From NCBI GenBank assembly GCA_964590135.1, contig CAZPVX010000027.1, forward strand, positions 1 through 64,000: 64,000 nucleotides of DNA, in the 5' to 3' direction. Shown here one piece after another: positions 35,045 through 45,600 of this stretch (within the stretch, counting starts at the first letter, position 1; every line of letters begins with the position of its first letter). The translations under genes were made by a program, and so were the position numbers. This DNA comes from JBDHWI01 sp964590135. Lineage in GTDB: Bacteria > Chloroflexota > Anaerolineae > J036 > Brachytrichaceae. The notes beneath the pieces are model-generated. The model had not been told where the DNA came from, searched no databases, and worked only from the letters and a program-made list of their open reading frames with translations.

Positions 35045-36019
35045 GTGAATTGCGCACACCTGCGCGCCAGCGCATGCATCCTGGTGACATCCATCGCGCT
35101 TGCGGCATGCAGCAATGCGCCGGCAGCCACACCCACCATCACGCCCACGCCGGCCTTGCCCACAGCGCGACCCACCATCACCCCGCGCGCCACCCCCACC
35201 CTCGCGCCGGCCACCGTGCCACCGCCCAGTCAACCCATCGTCACACCCACGCCCATCGTGTACGAGGTGCAGCCTGGTGACACGCTCATCCCCATCGCCA
35301 ATAAATTCGGCGTCAGTCTCGCCGATCTGATTGCGGCGAATGGCAACCTCGATGCGACGACCTTGCAGATCGGCCAGAAACTGATCATCCCGCAGCCACA
35401 GCTCGACCTTGCCTCACCCGACGGGTTGATTTTGCCATCACCCACGCCAAACCCGTTTGAAGTTCGCGGGTTGAACTATGTGCGCACGCCGGCTGGCAGC
35501 CTCGACATCCTTGGCGAAGTATTCAACCCGGGGCCGGCAAATATCGGCAACGTAAAGGTGTTGGTGACGCTGCAGGACGGCGCCGGCAACCCGCTGCAAA
35601 ATGCGATTGCAGTGACCGCCCTGGATGTGGTGCCGGCAAATCAAACCTCGCCCTTCCGCGTGCTGTTCACCGATCCGCCGCAAGCCTACGCCCAATTCCA
35701 GGTGCAACCCTTGCGCGGCGAGGCGGTGGACGCAGCCAGCGTGCCGGCGGTGTTGCAGGTGAACAAGCTGGATGGCAAACCCGACGGCGTGCAATTCCGC
35801 GTGACGGGTGAGATCGTCAACCCGACGGCGAACCCAGTGAACCGCGTGCGCTTGCTGCTCACCGTGTATGACAATGAGCGGCGCGTGGTCGGCTATCGCT
35901 TCATCCCCATCGGCGACCAGCCGCTCGCGCCGAACACGCCGCTGCCCTTCGATGTCTCGCTCACCACGAGTTCATCCAACATCGCAAGCTTTGCGGCGCT
36001 GGCAGAAGGGTTGCCATAG
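35045..36019 (+). CDS. LysM-domain lipoprotein
   Basis: About 324 residues. A short signal peptide ends in the lipobox IALAAC, so the protein is lipid-anchored. A Thr/Pro-rich linker follows, then one LysM domain (VYEVQPGDTLIPIANKFGVS, IGQKLIIPQP). The C-terminal 190 residues look like two FxLYD-type beta domains (DILGEVFNPGPANIGNV, VTGEIVNPTANPVNRV). It probably binds cell-wall glycan. The GTG at 35045 gives a correct signal peptide; upstream codons would not. Confidence 0.87.
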   Translation: MNCAHLRASACILVTSIALAACSNAPAATPTITPTPALPTARPTITPRATPTLAPATVPPPSQPIVTPTPIVYEVQPGDTLIPIANKFGVSLADLIAANGNLDATTLQIGQKLIIPQPQLDLASPDGLILPSPTPNPFEVRGLNYVRTPAGSLDILGEVFNPGPANIGNVKVLVTLQDGAGNPLQNAIAVTALDVVPANQTSPFRVLFTDPPQAYAQFQVQPLRGEAVDAASVPAVLQVNKLDGKPDGVQFRVTGEIVNPTANPVNRVRLLLTVYDNERRVVGYRFIPIGDQPLAPNTPLPFDVSLTTSSSNIASFAALAEGLP

Positions 36020-36031
36020 CGCTCTCGCCGT

Positions 36032-36051
36032 GGCGCAGCAGACACTGCGCC
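36032..36051. terminator. Hairpin between convergent lipoprotein and priA genes
   Basis: GGCGCAG pairs with CTGCGCC across a six-base loop in the 39-base convergent gap. No T-run, so this is only a candidate. Confidence 0.35.
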
Positions 36052-36058
36052 TGAGTCC

Positions 36059-38668
36059 TTACAGCACGCTGATCGGATCGACATCCACGACCACCCCGCG
36101 CGGCAGATCGAGCGCAGCAAGCAAATCCGCCGGCGAGGCTGTGCGTGCCAGCGACTGCCAGCGATGTTGCTTGTTGCGCCTGCTGTAATACGCCGGCGCC
36201 GGCCCGATCACCGCATCCTCGCTGCGCAGCGCGCGCCGCAGTTGCGCCGCCACCGCTTCACAGCGTTTGCGCGCCATCGCCTCATCCGCATCGCTGCATT
36301 CAAATCGCACCAGGCGCGTGTACGGCGGCAGGCGTAATAATTTGCGTTGCGCCAGTTCATACTGCACAAAACCCTGCACATCGTGTCTGCTGGCAAACGC
36401 AATCGCCGGCAGCGTCGGGTTGTAGGTCTGGACGATCACGCGCCCAGGCAGCAGCCCGCGCCCCGCGCGTCCTGCCACCTGCTCCAGCAAATTAAAAACG
36501 CGCTCGCTGCTGCGAAAGTCCGGCAGGAATAGGCCGACATCGGCCAGCACCACGCCGACCAATGTCACGAGCGGCAGGTCAAGACCCTTCGCGATCATCT
36601 GCGTGCCGATCAGCACGTCGGCCTGCCGGTTGACGAAACGCCCGAGCATCACATCGGCGCTGATCTTGCTGGCCGAATCGCGATCCCAGCGCACGATGCG
36701 CGCCTTGGGAAACTGCGCCTGGATGAACTGTTCGATGCGCTGCGTGCCGAGGCCGATATGGCGGATGCGGCCGCTGCCGCAAGCTGGGCAGCGCGCCGGC
36801 TCCATCTCCGTGTGGTCGCACTGATGGCACACCAGCAAGGTCGCCGGCTGCAACAGCGGCGCTGTCATCCGATCGCTCTCGCTCAGGTGCAACGTGAGCG
36901 GCGTGTCATCGTGCGGGCAACGCAGCACGCAACCGCAATCGCGGCAGATCACGCTGCTGGCCGCGCCGCGCCGGTTCAAGAACAAGATGGCTTGCTCGCC
37001 GCGCCGCAGCGTCTCTTCAAGCGCATTGTGCAATGCGCCGCTCAGCATGCTGCTGTTGCCGGCGCGCAATTCGGCGCGCATGTCGATCACCTGCACATCT
37101 GGCAAAGGCTGATATGCGACCGACTTCGTTTCGGGCTTCGCTGCAGGATGCACGCCCAGCCGCACGCTCTGCTGCTCGATGCGCTGCACATGCCCGCGCA
37201 CGCGGTTGGGCAGTTCGAGCAGCGTGAGTTGCGCATCGCCGCCAACTGCCTGCCACGCTTCCAGCGATGGCGTCGCGCTGCCAAAGATCACCGCCGCGCC
37301 GGTGAGCTGCCCATACTGCAGTGCCGCCTTGCGAGCGTCGTAATACGGCTGCGAGCCTTGCTTGTAGGAAGGGTCATGCTCCTCGTCCAGCACGATCAGG
37401 CCGACTCGTTGCGCCGGCGCAAACAGCGCCGACCGCGCGCCGACGATCACCTGCAACTCGCCGCTGCGGATGCGCCGCCACGTGTCGACGCGCTCGCCGG
37501 CTTTCAGCTTGCTATGAATAAGCGCGACCTTGCCGGGGAAGCGCTCGATGAAGCGCCGCGCCGTTTGCGGCGTCAGGCTGATCTCTGGCACCAGCACGAT
37601 GGCGCTCCTGCCCTGCTGCAATACAGCATCGACCGCGCGCATGTAGATCTCAGTTTTGCCGCTGCCGGTGACGCCGCGCAGCAGAAATTGCGCCTTCCGC
37701 AAATTGAACCCGTGATCCTCTTCGCCGCGCCTCGATGAGTCATGCGCAAGGCTGGCTTTGATGGCATCCCACGCCCGTTGCTGGTCGTCGGTCAAGGCCG
37801 GCGCCTGCTTCATCACATAGTCGACATCGGCCAGTGGATCGCGCCAGCGCATGGCATCTCCGAGTAGCACATAGTCCTGCTCGGCCAGCCAGGACAGATC
37901 GGCGCGGGTGGCAGCGGTCTCAGCCATCAGCCAGTCGGCCCACATCATGCCGTTGCGTTCAGCAAGGCGACGCAGCACGCCGGCGCGGCGCGCGCGCACC
38001 TGCGGTTGCAGCTTGCGATTGCCCTCAATGTTGTCGAGAACAACCTGCAACGTCAGCTCACCCATGGCCAGTTGCACCAGCGTGTTGCGCCTGGGTTGCG
38101 ACGCCGGCATGCGCAAGGTGGATTCACGCATGACTGCGCCTTCCTTCACCAGCCGGCGCAGGGTATTGCGCCAGCCTGGCGCGACCTTCATCGCGCTTGC
38201 AATCTTCGATTCGATCAGCGGTCCGCGCGCTTCCAGCAGTGCGACGAGTTTGCCGGCGATCGTGTCCGGCGCGGGGCTTCGCCGCTGAGACCGGCTCCCT
38301 TCGGGCAGGGAATACACATAGGCCGATGTTGCAGTAAAGCCGGGCGGCACCATCAGCGCGCAGGCGCGACCCAGCGGCGCGTAGTATTCGCCGGCGATCC
38401 AGCTTGCCAGTTGCAATTGCGCTGCGGTCATCACCGGTTGCGGGTCGAGCAACGCCCTGATCGGTTTGAAATCGCCGGCTGCAGAGTGCAATGCCGCCAC
38501 GCGCAGCACGACGCCGCTGACCAGCCGCCGCTGCAACGGCACGGCCACCGCCACGCCGGCAGCCACCTTGCCCTCAAATTCATCGGGGATGAGATACGTC
38601 AGCGGTTTGCCGATGCCGCTGCTCAAGAGCGCCACCGTCGCCACCGCCGGCTTGTCCAACTCACTCAT
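36059..38668 (-). CDS. priA: Primosomal protein N' (PriA), replication restart helicase
   Basis: An 869-residue superfamily 2 helicase. Walker A is LLRGVTGSGKTEIYM and Walker B the DEEHD of LIVLDEEHDPSYKQG. The zinc region has CRDCGCVLRCPH and CHQCDHTEMEPARCPACGSG. The N-terminal DNA-binding part starts LLSSGIGKPLTYLIPDEF. It restarts stalled forks. It has an unusually long region between the N-domain and the helicase, which is common in this phylum. Confidence 0.96.
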   Translation of the reverse strand: MSELDKPAVATVALLSSGIGKPLTYLIPDEFEGKVAAGVAVAVPLQRRLVSGVVLRVAALHSAAGDFKPIRALLDPQPVMTAAQLQLASWIAGEYYAPLGRACALMVPPGFTATSAYVYSLPEGSRSQRRSPAPDTIAGKLVALLEARGPLIESKIASAMKVAPGWRNTLRRLVKEGAVMRESTLRMPASQPRRNTLVQLAMGELTLQVVLDNIEGNRKLQPQVRARRAGVLRRLAERNGMMWADWLMAETAATRADLSWLAEQDYVLLGDAMRWRDPLADVDYVMKQAPALTDDQQRAWDAIKASLAHDSSRRGEEDHGFNLRKAQFLLRGVTGSGKTEIYMRAVDAVLQQGRSAIVLVPEISLTPQTARRFIERFPGKVALIHSKLKAGERVDTWRRIRSGELQVIVGARSALFAPAQRVGLIVLDEEHDPSYKQGSQPYYDARKAALQYGQLTGAAVIFGSATPSLEAWQAVGGDAQLTLLELPNRVRGHVQRIEQQSVRLGVHPAAKPETKSVAYQPLPDVQVIDMRAELRAGNSSMLSGALHNALEETLRRGEQAILFLNRRGAASSVICRDCGCVLRCPHDDTPLTLHLSESDRMTAPLLQPATLLVCHQCDHTEMEPARCPACGSGRIRHIGLGTQRIEQFIQAQFPKARIVRWDRDSASKISADVMLGRFVNRQADVLIGTQMIAKGLDLPLVTLVGVVLADVGLFLPDFRSSERVFNLLEQVAGRAGRGLLPGRVIVQTYNPTLPAIAFASRHDVQGFVQYELAQRKLLRLPPYTRLVRFECSDADEAMARKRCEAVAAQLRRALRSEDAVIGPAPAYYSRRNKQHRWQSLARTASPADLLAALDLPRGVVVDVDPISVL

Positions 38669-38703
38669 CGCTGTTGCCCTTCAACGCATTTGCAAGCGGA
38701 CGT

Positions 38704-39774
38704 TCACTTTGCGCAGCGGAAACCAACATCGCGGTTGCTGCGACCAGTGTCATCCTTGATTCGCCGCGTCACGCGCAAGTCGTCTGGCCCGTTGGTGAAG
38801 CTCCCGCCGCGAATGACGCGCTGATCGGCCTGCTGCGGCCCCTGCGGGTTGTCATTCTGTCCCTGCCCGTAATAGTCTGGCCGATACCAGTCATTCACCC
38901 ATTCCCACACATTGCCGGTCATGTCGTATGCGCCAACCGGGCTGCCGTTGTTGAGGAAGAAACCCACCGGCATCGTATCGGCGCTGGGCGCAACGCGCGC
39001 TGGGTCAAACTCGTTACCCCACGCATATTTGCGGCCATCTGTGCCGCGCGCAGCACGCTCCCACTCAGCCTCTGTCGGCAGGCGCTTGCCCAGCCAGCGA
39101 CAATACTTGTCGGCGTCCCACCACGACACATAGCGCACGGGCCGGTCGAAGCGATCGCCCACATTGTCGATGCGCCAGGTCTCATTCCACGGCTTGTTGT
39201 CATTCTCCGCGCTGGACCTGTGGTTGGTGGCGCGCACAAACTCGCGGAACTCGCCAACCGTCACTTCGTAGCGGTCAATCTGAAAAGCCGGCATATTCAC
39301 ATCATGTTCCGGCTGCTCATCCGGCGCGCCGGCGTTGCTGCCCATGCGAAAGACGCCGGCTGGCACTTCGATCATCGAGCCGAGCGCTCCATCCGCGCCG
39401 CGCACCGGCAACAGTGCCGGCGTCGTGCATTGCTGGCGGCCGCCTTTGTCGATGGCGCATGCCTTGATGGGGATGTCGCCATTTGTCGCCGGCGTCCACG
39501 CCAGGACGGCATTCACGTTGACCGCGCCGGTCAGCTTCTGCGCAGCGACAGGCTGGTCGCTTACAAACAATTCGATCTGCGCAACGCCGGCGGGATTGAC
39601 TGCATTCACCGCAAAGCGCAGCGGGAAGCCGGCGCGCGCGTGGTTGAAGGCGCCATTGCCAATCGCTGGCGAGGTGATCTCGACGCTCGACGCCGGCTGC
39701 AGCAATGCGGCCTGCGCCGGCGCGCCCAGCACCGCCATGGCCAACACCAGGCCGGCAAACATCATTCGCTTCAT
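38704..39774 (-). CDS. Exported FGE/SUMF1-fold protein lacking the catalytic cysteines
   Basis: About 356 residues. Signal peptide MKRMMFAGLVLAMAVLGAPA, then an Ig-like domain (SSVEITSPAIG), then the FGE-sulfatase fold: IEVPAGVFRMGSNAG, YEVTVGEFREFV, LPTEAEWERAARG, GNVWEWVNDWY and GGSFTNGPDDLR. In true formylglycine enzymes two cysteines follow the last motif (form CxxxxC); here the sequence is TRRIKDDT, so oxidation is not expected. The ATG at 39774 is preceded by GATAAT at exactly six bases. Confidence 0.85.
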   Translation of the reverse strand: MKRMMFAGLVLAMAVLGAPAQAALLQPASSVEITSPAIGNGAFNHARAGFPLRFAVNAVNPAGVAQIELFVSDQPVAAQKLTGAVNVNAVLAWTPATNGDIPIKACAIDKGGRQQCTTPALLPVRGADGALGSMIEVPAGVFRMGSNAGAPDEQPEHDVNMPAFQIDRYEVTVGEFREFVRATNHRSSAENDNKPWNETWRIDNVGDRFDRPVRYVSWWDADKYCRWLGKRLPTEAEWERAARGTDGRKYAWGNEFDPARVAPSADTMPVGFFLNNGSPVGAYDMTGNVWEWVNDWYRPDYYGQGQNDNPQGPQQADQRVIRGGSFTNGPDDLRVTRRIKDDTGRSNRDVGFRCAK

Positions 39775-39844
39775 CAACGCATTATCCTCACTCAATCCTC
39801 ACGGGTCGCCCATCTGTTTCTTCGCGCTGCGCATCGATGCAATA

Positions 39845-40486
39845 ATGCAATCGATCATGCGGTTCGCAGAGCTTGGCTACTATCTTCACCCTTCAGATCA
39901 TCCGGATGATCCCGGACATCCCGAACTCGAAATCAACATCGTTGCCGTGCCAGAGCACCAACACTATGATGCGCGCCAGGCCACTTTTACCATCGCCTAC
40001 TTCGGCGGCGTGAGCCGGCTCGAAATTCGCCATCCATGGCACCACTCACACTATCGCGTATGCGCCGGCGCCATCACGCTGCTCGACTTCGTCGACAAGC
40101 CGGTCGTGATGTTTTCCTTCGGCGGCGATTTGACTGTATCCGAAAACAGCCTCTGCACGCGCTGCAAGCTCAAATCATCCGCGCCGATCCTCTGGCTGAC
40201 AGAAGAGGCATTCTCGTCCAGGCTGCTGGCTGAGGAGTGCCTGTCGCTACTTGCGCGCCGGCACGCAGCCTGGCTCAACAAGCCGCTGGAATATGAAGCA
40301 CGCCTCACGCGGGTCGACCCGCTCCAACTCTACATCGCCTGTCTGGGCGAGACCAGACGCCTGTGCGAGCGATTCCCCTGCGATTGCGGCAAAGCACTGC
40401 ACCGCGCTGCGCTCGATGCCATCCGCGCGCTGCAAGAGACCGGACAATGGCCGGCGCATGTCTACACCCTGAGCGAGGTGCTGTGA
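39845..40486 (+). CDS. Uncharacterised protein
   Basis: A 213-residue protein I do not recognise. It has no signal peptide or membrane segment. A histidine-rich stretch (RHPWHHSHYR) and two pairs of cysteines (CTRC and CDCG) could bind a metal. The codon use matches neighbouring genes, so it is probably real. A second ATG lies four codons later. It converges with ruvB. Confidence 0.7.
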   Translation: MQSIMRFAELGYYLHPSDHPDDPGHPELEINIVAVPEHQHYDARQATFTIAYFGGVSRLEIRHPWHHSHYRVCAGAITLLDFVDKPVVMFSFGGDLTVSENSLCTRCKLKSSAPILWLTEEAFSSRLLAEECLSLLARRHAAWLNKPLEYEARLTRVDPLQLYIACLGETRRLCERFPCDCGKALHRAALDAIRALQETGQWPAHVYTLSEVL

Positions 40487-40504
40487 CTCGCCTCAAGCGC
40501 TGCG

Positions 40505-41542
40505 TCACAGCAGATTGGGTTGCGCCGGCGGCGTGTAGTTGTAGCCAAGATGCTCATAGGCGCGCTGCGTCGCCACGCGCCCGCGCGGTGTGCGGTCTAG
40601 AAAACCAAGTTGCAGCAGATACGGCTCGACCACATCCATGATCGTGTCGCTCTCCTCACTAATGCTTGCAGCGATGGTCTCCAGGCCGACCGGCCCGCCA
40701 TTGAACTTCTCGATGATGGCCTTCAGCACGCGCCGGTCAAGATCGTCGAGGCCGAGCGGGTCGACTTCGAGCAGGTTGAGCGCCTCGCGCGAGAGCGCTG
40801 GCGTGACGCGGCCATCGCCCTTCACCTGCGCGTAATCGCGCACGCGTTTGAGCAGCCGCAACGCCACCCGCGGCGTGCCGCGCGAGCGCTGCGCCACTTC
40901 GGTCAGCGCCTCGGCATCCATCGGCGTGTTGAGCAGTTTCGCCGCGCGCGACACGATCTTCTCGATGGCGTCAACCGGGTAGAAATCGACGCGCAATTGC
41001 GCGCCGAAGCGCGCGCGCAACGGTGCAGTCATCAGCGCCAGGCGCGTGGTTGCGCCGATGATGGTGATCGCCGGCAGCTTGAGACGCACGCTGCGCGCAC
41101 TCGGTCCCTTGCCAATCACAATGTCGAGTGCATAGTCTTCCATCGCTGGATACAGCACCTCCTCGACAGCGCGGTTGAGGCGGTGAATTTCGTCGATGAA
41201 CAGGATGTCGTTGGCGCGCAGGTTGGTGAGAATGGCAGCGAGATCGCCGGCGCGCTCGATGGCCGGCCCGCTGGTCACGCGCACGGATGAACCCATCTCG
41301 TTGCCCACGATGTGCGACAGCGTGGTTTTCCCGAGGCCAGGCGGTCCGTAGATCAAGATGTGATCCAGCGCTTCGCCACGCGCCCTGGCCGCCTCGACCA
41401 TCACGCGCAGGTTGTCGCGCACCTTGTCCTGCCCAATCAACTCATTCAGCGACTGCGGACGCAGGGCGCGGTCAAGCGCGCCGTCGTCCTCCGGCCGGCC
41501 TTCTCCGCTCACCATCCGGTTCGGTGCATCATCCTTGGACAT
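40505..41542 (-). CDS. ruvB: Holliday junction helicase RuvB
   Basis: A 345-residue AAA+ ATPase. LRPQSLNELIGQDKVRDNL is the family start, Walker A is YGPPGLGKTTLS, Walker B is ILFIDEIHRL, and sensor 1 is IGATTRLALM. The C-terminal winged helix has FLDRTPRGRVATQRAYEHL. It drives branch migration with RuvA, which is not in the window. A TATAAT ends seven bases before the ATG. Confidence 0.97.
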   Translation of the reverse strand: MSKDDAPNRMVSGEGRPEDDGALDRALRPQSLNELIGQDKVRDNLRVMVEAARARGEALDHILIYGPPGLGKTTLSHIVGNEMGSSVRVTSGPAIERAGDLAAILTNLRANDILFIDEIHRLNRAVEEVLYPAMEDYALDIVIGKGPSARSVRLKLPAITIIGATTRLALMTAPLRARFGAQLRVDFYPVDAIEKIVSRAAKLLNTPMDAEALTEVAQRSRGTPRVALRLLKRVRDYAQVKGDGRVTPALSREALNLLEVDPLGLDDLDRRVLKAIIEKFNGGPVGLETIAASISEESDTIMDVVEPYLLQLGFLDRTPRGRVATQRAYEHLGYNYTPPAQPNLL

Positions 41543-41572
41543 CGATGCGATTATAGGACATGTGTTCTAGTG

Positions 41573-41974
41573 TCAGAAGGTTGCGACGGCTTCGTCAACA
41601 TCGCGGAAGATTTGCAACACCATGTCCATGCCGGAGGTGTGCAACACCTCGATGACGAGCGGCTTGGGGTTGACGAGCTTGAGGTGCGGCGAGGTGAAAG
41701 TGCCGGCGCGAATGCCCTGGTTCATGGCTTCCTGGCTTTCAGATGGCGCATCGCTGCGCAACTGCTTCATCATCATGCTGAGCAGGCGCAGGCCGGCGCT
41801 GCTCATGTAAGGCACATCGGTCAAATCCAACACCATGTTGCGCGCGCCGGCGTCATAGGCCGCCTTCATCGCCTGATGGAGTTGCTCGTGCGTGTGCGTG
41901 TTGATCTCGCCATTGACATGAAACACGGTCACCGGTGCGGTTGCGCCTTGCGCCTGCGTAGTCGTTATCTTCAT
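41573..41974 (-). CDS. STAS-domain anti-sigma factor antagonist
   Basis: A 133-residue STAS protein with VTVFHVNGEINTHTHEQL and the phosphorylation loop DLTDVPYMSSAGLRLLSMM. An acidic/serine-rich insertion (RSDAPSESQE) sits after the loop. Such proteins bind anti-sigma kinases to free sigma factors. No kinase gene is adjacent. The ATG at 41974 has GGAGG upstream; the frame runs further but without motif. Confidence 0.88.
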   Translation of the reverse strand: MKITTTQAQGATAPVTVFHVNGEINTHTHEQLHQAMKAAYDAGARNMVLDLTDVPYMSSAGLRLLSMMMKQLRSDAPSESQEAMNQGIRAGTFTSPHLKLVNPKPLVIEVLHTSGMDMVLQIFRDVDEAVATF

Positions 41975-42053
41975 GGGGGTTTTTCCTCCACTGCGTAGGG
42001 CGATGTTACAACGGCTGCGCCAATCGCGCATGATCAACTCGTATAATCCCGCC

Positions 42054-42638
42054 ATGCCCCTGCTGATCGACGGCCACAACCTCATTGGCAAAATGTCCGA
42101 TTTGAAGCTGAGCGACCCCAACGACGAGGACAAGTTGATCGCGCGGTTGAAGAAATACACGGCGAAGACGAAGAAGCGCGTGACGGTGGTGTTCGATCCA
42201 CCGCAACAGAGCGAGTGGTTTGCATGGTCAGATGACCGCTACGAACAACCCAACCTGGAGATCATCTTTGCAACGATGGGGCGCAAAGCCGACGACGTGA
42301 TCCGCGAGCGCATCCCGCGCGTCAAGGACAAGCAGGGCTTGATCGTCGTCACGTCAGACGCAGCAGTGGCGAATTTCGCGCGACAATGCGGCGTGAAGAA
42401 CGTGCGCTCATCTGAATCGTTTGCCGAGGAATTGCGTGAGCAGTTGAAGCCGCCGGCGCCAAGCGGGAAACCGGGCATCACCCAGGCCGACCTCGATGAG
42501 TGGTTGAAGATCTTCCCTGAGCCGAAAGCCGAGCCAAAAGCCCCTGCCCCGCCCAAACCCGATCCAAAGAAGAGCAAGAGCGAGCGGCGCATGGAGCAAC
42601 TGAAGAAGCAGACCAGAGGCGGAAGCCGGCTGCACTAG
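42054..42638 (+). CDS. NYN-domain nuclease, YacP-like
   Basis: A 194-residue protein. MPLLIDGHNLIGKM, VTVVFDPPQQS and IVVTSDAAVANFARQ are the PIN-like acidic motifs of the YacP/NYN family. Related Rae1 cuts ribosome-bound mRNA. The C-terminal tail is rich in Pro/Lys (PKAPAPPKPDPKKSKSERR). TATAAT at 42042-42047 ends six bases before the ATG. The stop overlaps the end of the convergent neighbour by four bases. Confidence 0.87.
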   Translation: MPLLIDGHNLIGKMSDLKLSDPNDEDKLIARLKKYTAKTKKRVTVVFDPPQQSEWFAWSDDRYEQPNLEIIFATMGRKADDVIRERIPRVKDKQGLIVVTSDAAVANFARQCGVKNVRSSESFAEELREQLKPPAPSGKPGITQADLDEWLKIFPEPKAEPKAPAPPKPDPKKSKSERRMEQLKKQTRGGSRLH

Positions 42639-45600
42639 CCAGCAGGTTGCGCGCCGTCCTCTTCCAATACCGCATCCAGGACGCGCACAAACACCTCAAC
42701 GTCACCGAGCGTCAGGCACAACGGCCCGCGAATCTTCAGGATGTTGTGGTGGATGCCATCGGTGCCGATGAGCAGGCCGCGCTGCTGTAGGCGGTCGGCG
42801 ATGTAGGCGGCTTGCCTGGCCGCCGGCGCCAGCGAATCCCGATCATCCACCAATTCCACGCCCAGCATCAGTCCACCACCGCGCACATCACCGATGATGG
42901 GGTGTCGCGCCATCAAGGCGCGCAGTTGCACCGCAAGGGCATCACCCACGCGCAGCGCGTTCGCCTGCAACCCTTCACGCTCGATCACGTCCAGCACCGC
43001 ATTGCCCACCGCGCAGGCAGCCGTGCTGCCGCCAAACGTGCTGAAGAACTCCATGCCGTTGTCGAAGGCGGCAGCTATCGCCGGCGTGGTAATCACCGCG
43101 CCCATCGGGAAGCCATTGCCGATCGGCTTGCCAAGCGCGACGATGTCTGGCGTGACGCCGTAGCGCTCGAATGCCCAGAAGTGTGTGCCAAGCCGGCCGA
43201 AGCCAGTCTGCACCTCGTCGGCGATGCACACTCCGCCGGCAGCGCGCACGCTTGCATACACCGCCGGCAGGTAGCCGTCCGGCAGTACGATCTGCCCGCA
43301 CACGCTTGGCACGCTTTCGATGATGAAGCCACACAGGCCGCGCCCCTGCGCGTGGATGGCGTCGATGATGCGCTGCACATCCTGCGCGTAGTGCAAGCCG
43401 GCAACGGCATCCTCGCGTCGATATTTGCCGCGATACACGTCCGGCGCGTCCGCTTTGTGCACCCAGTCGGGCAAGCCGGCGCCGCCCGGCCCTTCGGCCT
43501 TGTAGGGGCTGATGTCAATCAGCGTGGATGTGTGACCGTGATAGGCGCCCTCGCTCACGATCAAATCGCGCTGACGGGTGCAGGCGCGCGCAAGGCGCAA
43601 CGACAACTCTGTCGCCTCGCTGCCCGACGCAACGAAGAAGCACACCTTCAGGTCACCCGGCATGCGCTCGGTCAGCCGGCGGGCATAGCGCGTCAGTTCG
43701 GCATGCAAGTAGCGCGTGTTGGTATTCAGCACCGCCAACTGGCGCTGCGCAGCCCGCACCACGTGCGGGTGGTTGTGTCCGACATGCGGCACGTTGTTGT
43801 AGAAGTCGATATAGCGCCGGCCATCCGCATCGAAGAGGCTTTGGCCTTCCCCGCGCACGAGGTGCAATGGGTGGCGATACGAGATGGACAGATTGTGGCC
43901 AATGCGCCGCCGGCGCTCATCCACAATCTCCGCTGTCGTGGTTTGTGGCGGTGGAAAGCGCGCCGCCGGCACACCCACCACAATGTTCGGATCAGGGCAA
44001 AGGCTGCGCCACACAGCGCGGTCGCTCGCGCGCGCCACGCCGGGGAAGGTGCCGTTGAAATCGAGCAAGTCAGTGATGATCTGAAAATGCAAATGCGGCG
44101 GCCAATTGCCATTGACGGAGAAATCGCCAATGGTTGCAAGGCGCTGGCCGCGCTGAATTTTCACGCCGGCGCGCAGCCCATCCAGCGACTCGCGGCTGAG
44201 GTGACCATACAGCGTGTAGAACGCGACGCCCTCGCCGGCCTCATGTTGAAGGATGATGCATGGGCCGTAGTCAAGTTGCGCAGGATTGTCGGCAAAGCTA
44301 TGCACGACGCCATCGAACGCCGCAAACACGGGAGAGCCGGCGGGCTGAAAAAGATCGAGACCCAGATGCACCGTGCGATATTCGATGCCGTTTTCGCCCT
44401 GCGTCCCAAAGTCTTCGCTCTTATAGATCAGGCGCGCCTCATCGTGCCGGCCAATGCCGGCAACGACGCCCTCAGCGTCCATGCGCTCAAACAGCAACCG
44501 CGAAAGCTTCTCCGGCGTGTCATGCGTGTCCGGCAGGCCCAGATCCAGGCTGCCGGCGCTCAGATCGAACACGAGCGCTGGCGCGGTGCGCACATCCGGC
44601 GCAACGACGCTCGCCGCTTCGCCAGCGCGCGCTTGCAGCCATTGGCGCACTTTCGGCGCATGCGGCGCCGGCTCCAGCCCGCAAGCCTGACGCAATTTAT
44701 AGTGCGCCAGACGCGGGTGTTCCTGCTGCAGACGCGCAAGCGTGCGCCACGCCGGCACTTCACTCACCAACACATAGGCATCGTCAGGGCACTCGCGCTT
44801 GCGCCGCGCGCTGTTCACCACACTCACACACAGCCGCATCACCGCCAGCGGATACAACACTTCGATCTCGGCTGTGGTCAAAGGGAATGCGGCTTGATAG
44901 CCACGCGCGAGATGCGCCGCACTTGCCAGCGGGTCAGGCTTGTCGAGCATGACGTAGGCCATCGCGATGGCGAGGTTGCAGACAACTGGCGCGAACAGCG
45001 CATCACCAAAGTCGATCAGACCGGCGGCAAGCGCGTCATACCCCGTCCCGCTCACCAGCACGTTGTAGTCGTTGGCATCGTTGTGAATGACGGCTCGCCG
45101 CAGGCCGGCCAGCGCGGGCTGCACAGCGCTGCTGTAGTGCGCCAGATGCCGCTGCACGATGGCGCGCCTGTCTGCATCGTCAATCAAATCCGCATCCGCG
45201 CCAATCCATTCAGCCTTGCTCAGATCCCACTTCAGATCACGATGCGCGCCAGCGTGGTCAAATCCGACCAGCGCCGCGTCCACTGTGCCGAGCATGCTGC
45301 CAAGGCTGGCAAGAAGATCGGGCAACTGCGGCCTCACCTGCGCCATCAAGCGTCCATCCAACCAGGAAAGCAGCCGCGCGAAGCGCTGACCCTCTGCGCT
45401 GTCGATTGTGCAAAACACATCAGCGTCCACCGTTGGAATCATCCGCTGCACAAAAGGGGCTGCCGGCGATTGCGCCAAGCGCGCCAGCAGGGCGCGCTGG
45501 AGGTCAATGTTGCTGCGCAGTTCATCGGGAGGCGAGACGCGCAACAGATAGCGCCGGCCATCAGCCGCATCCAGCCTGAAATTGGCGTCAAACTCGCCAT

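Noticed and set aside
38704..39774. Active formylglycine-generating enzyme
   Set aside because: The catalytic cysteine pair is absent from the expected position.
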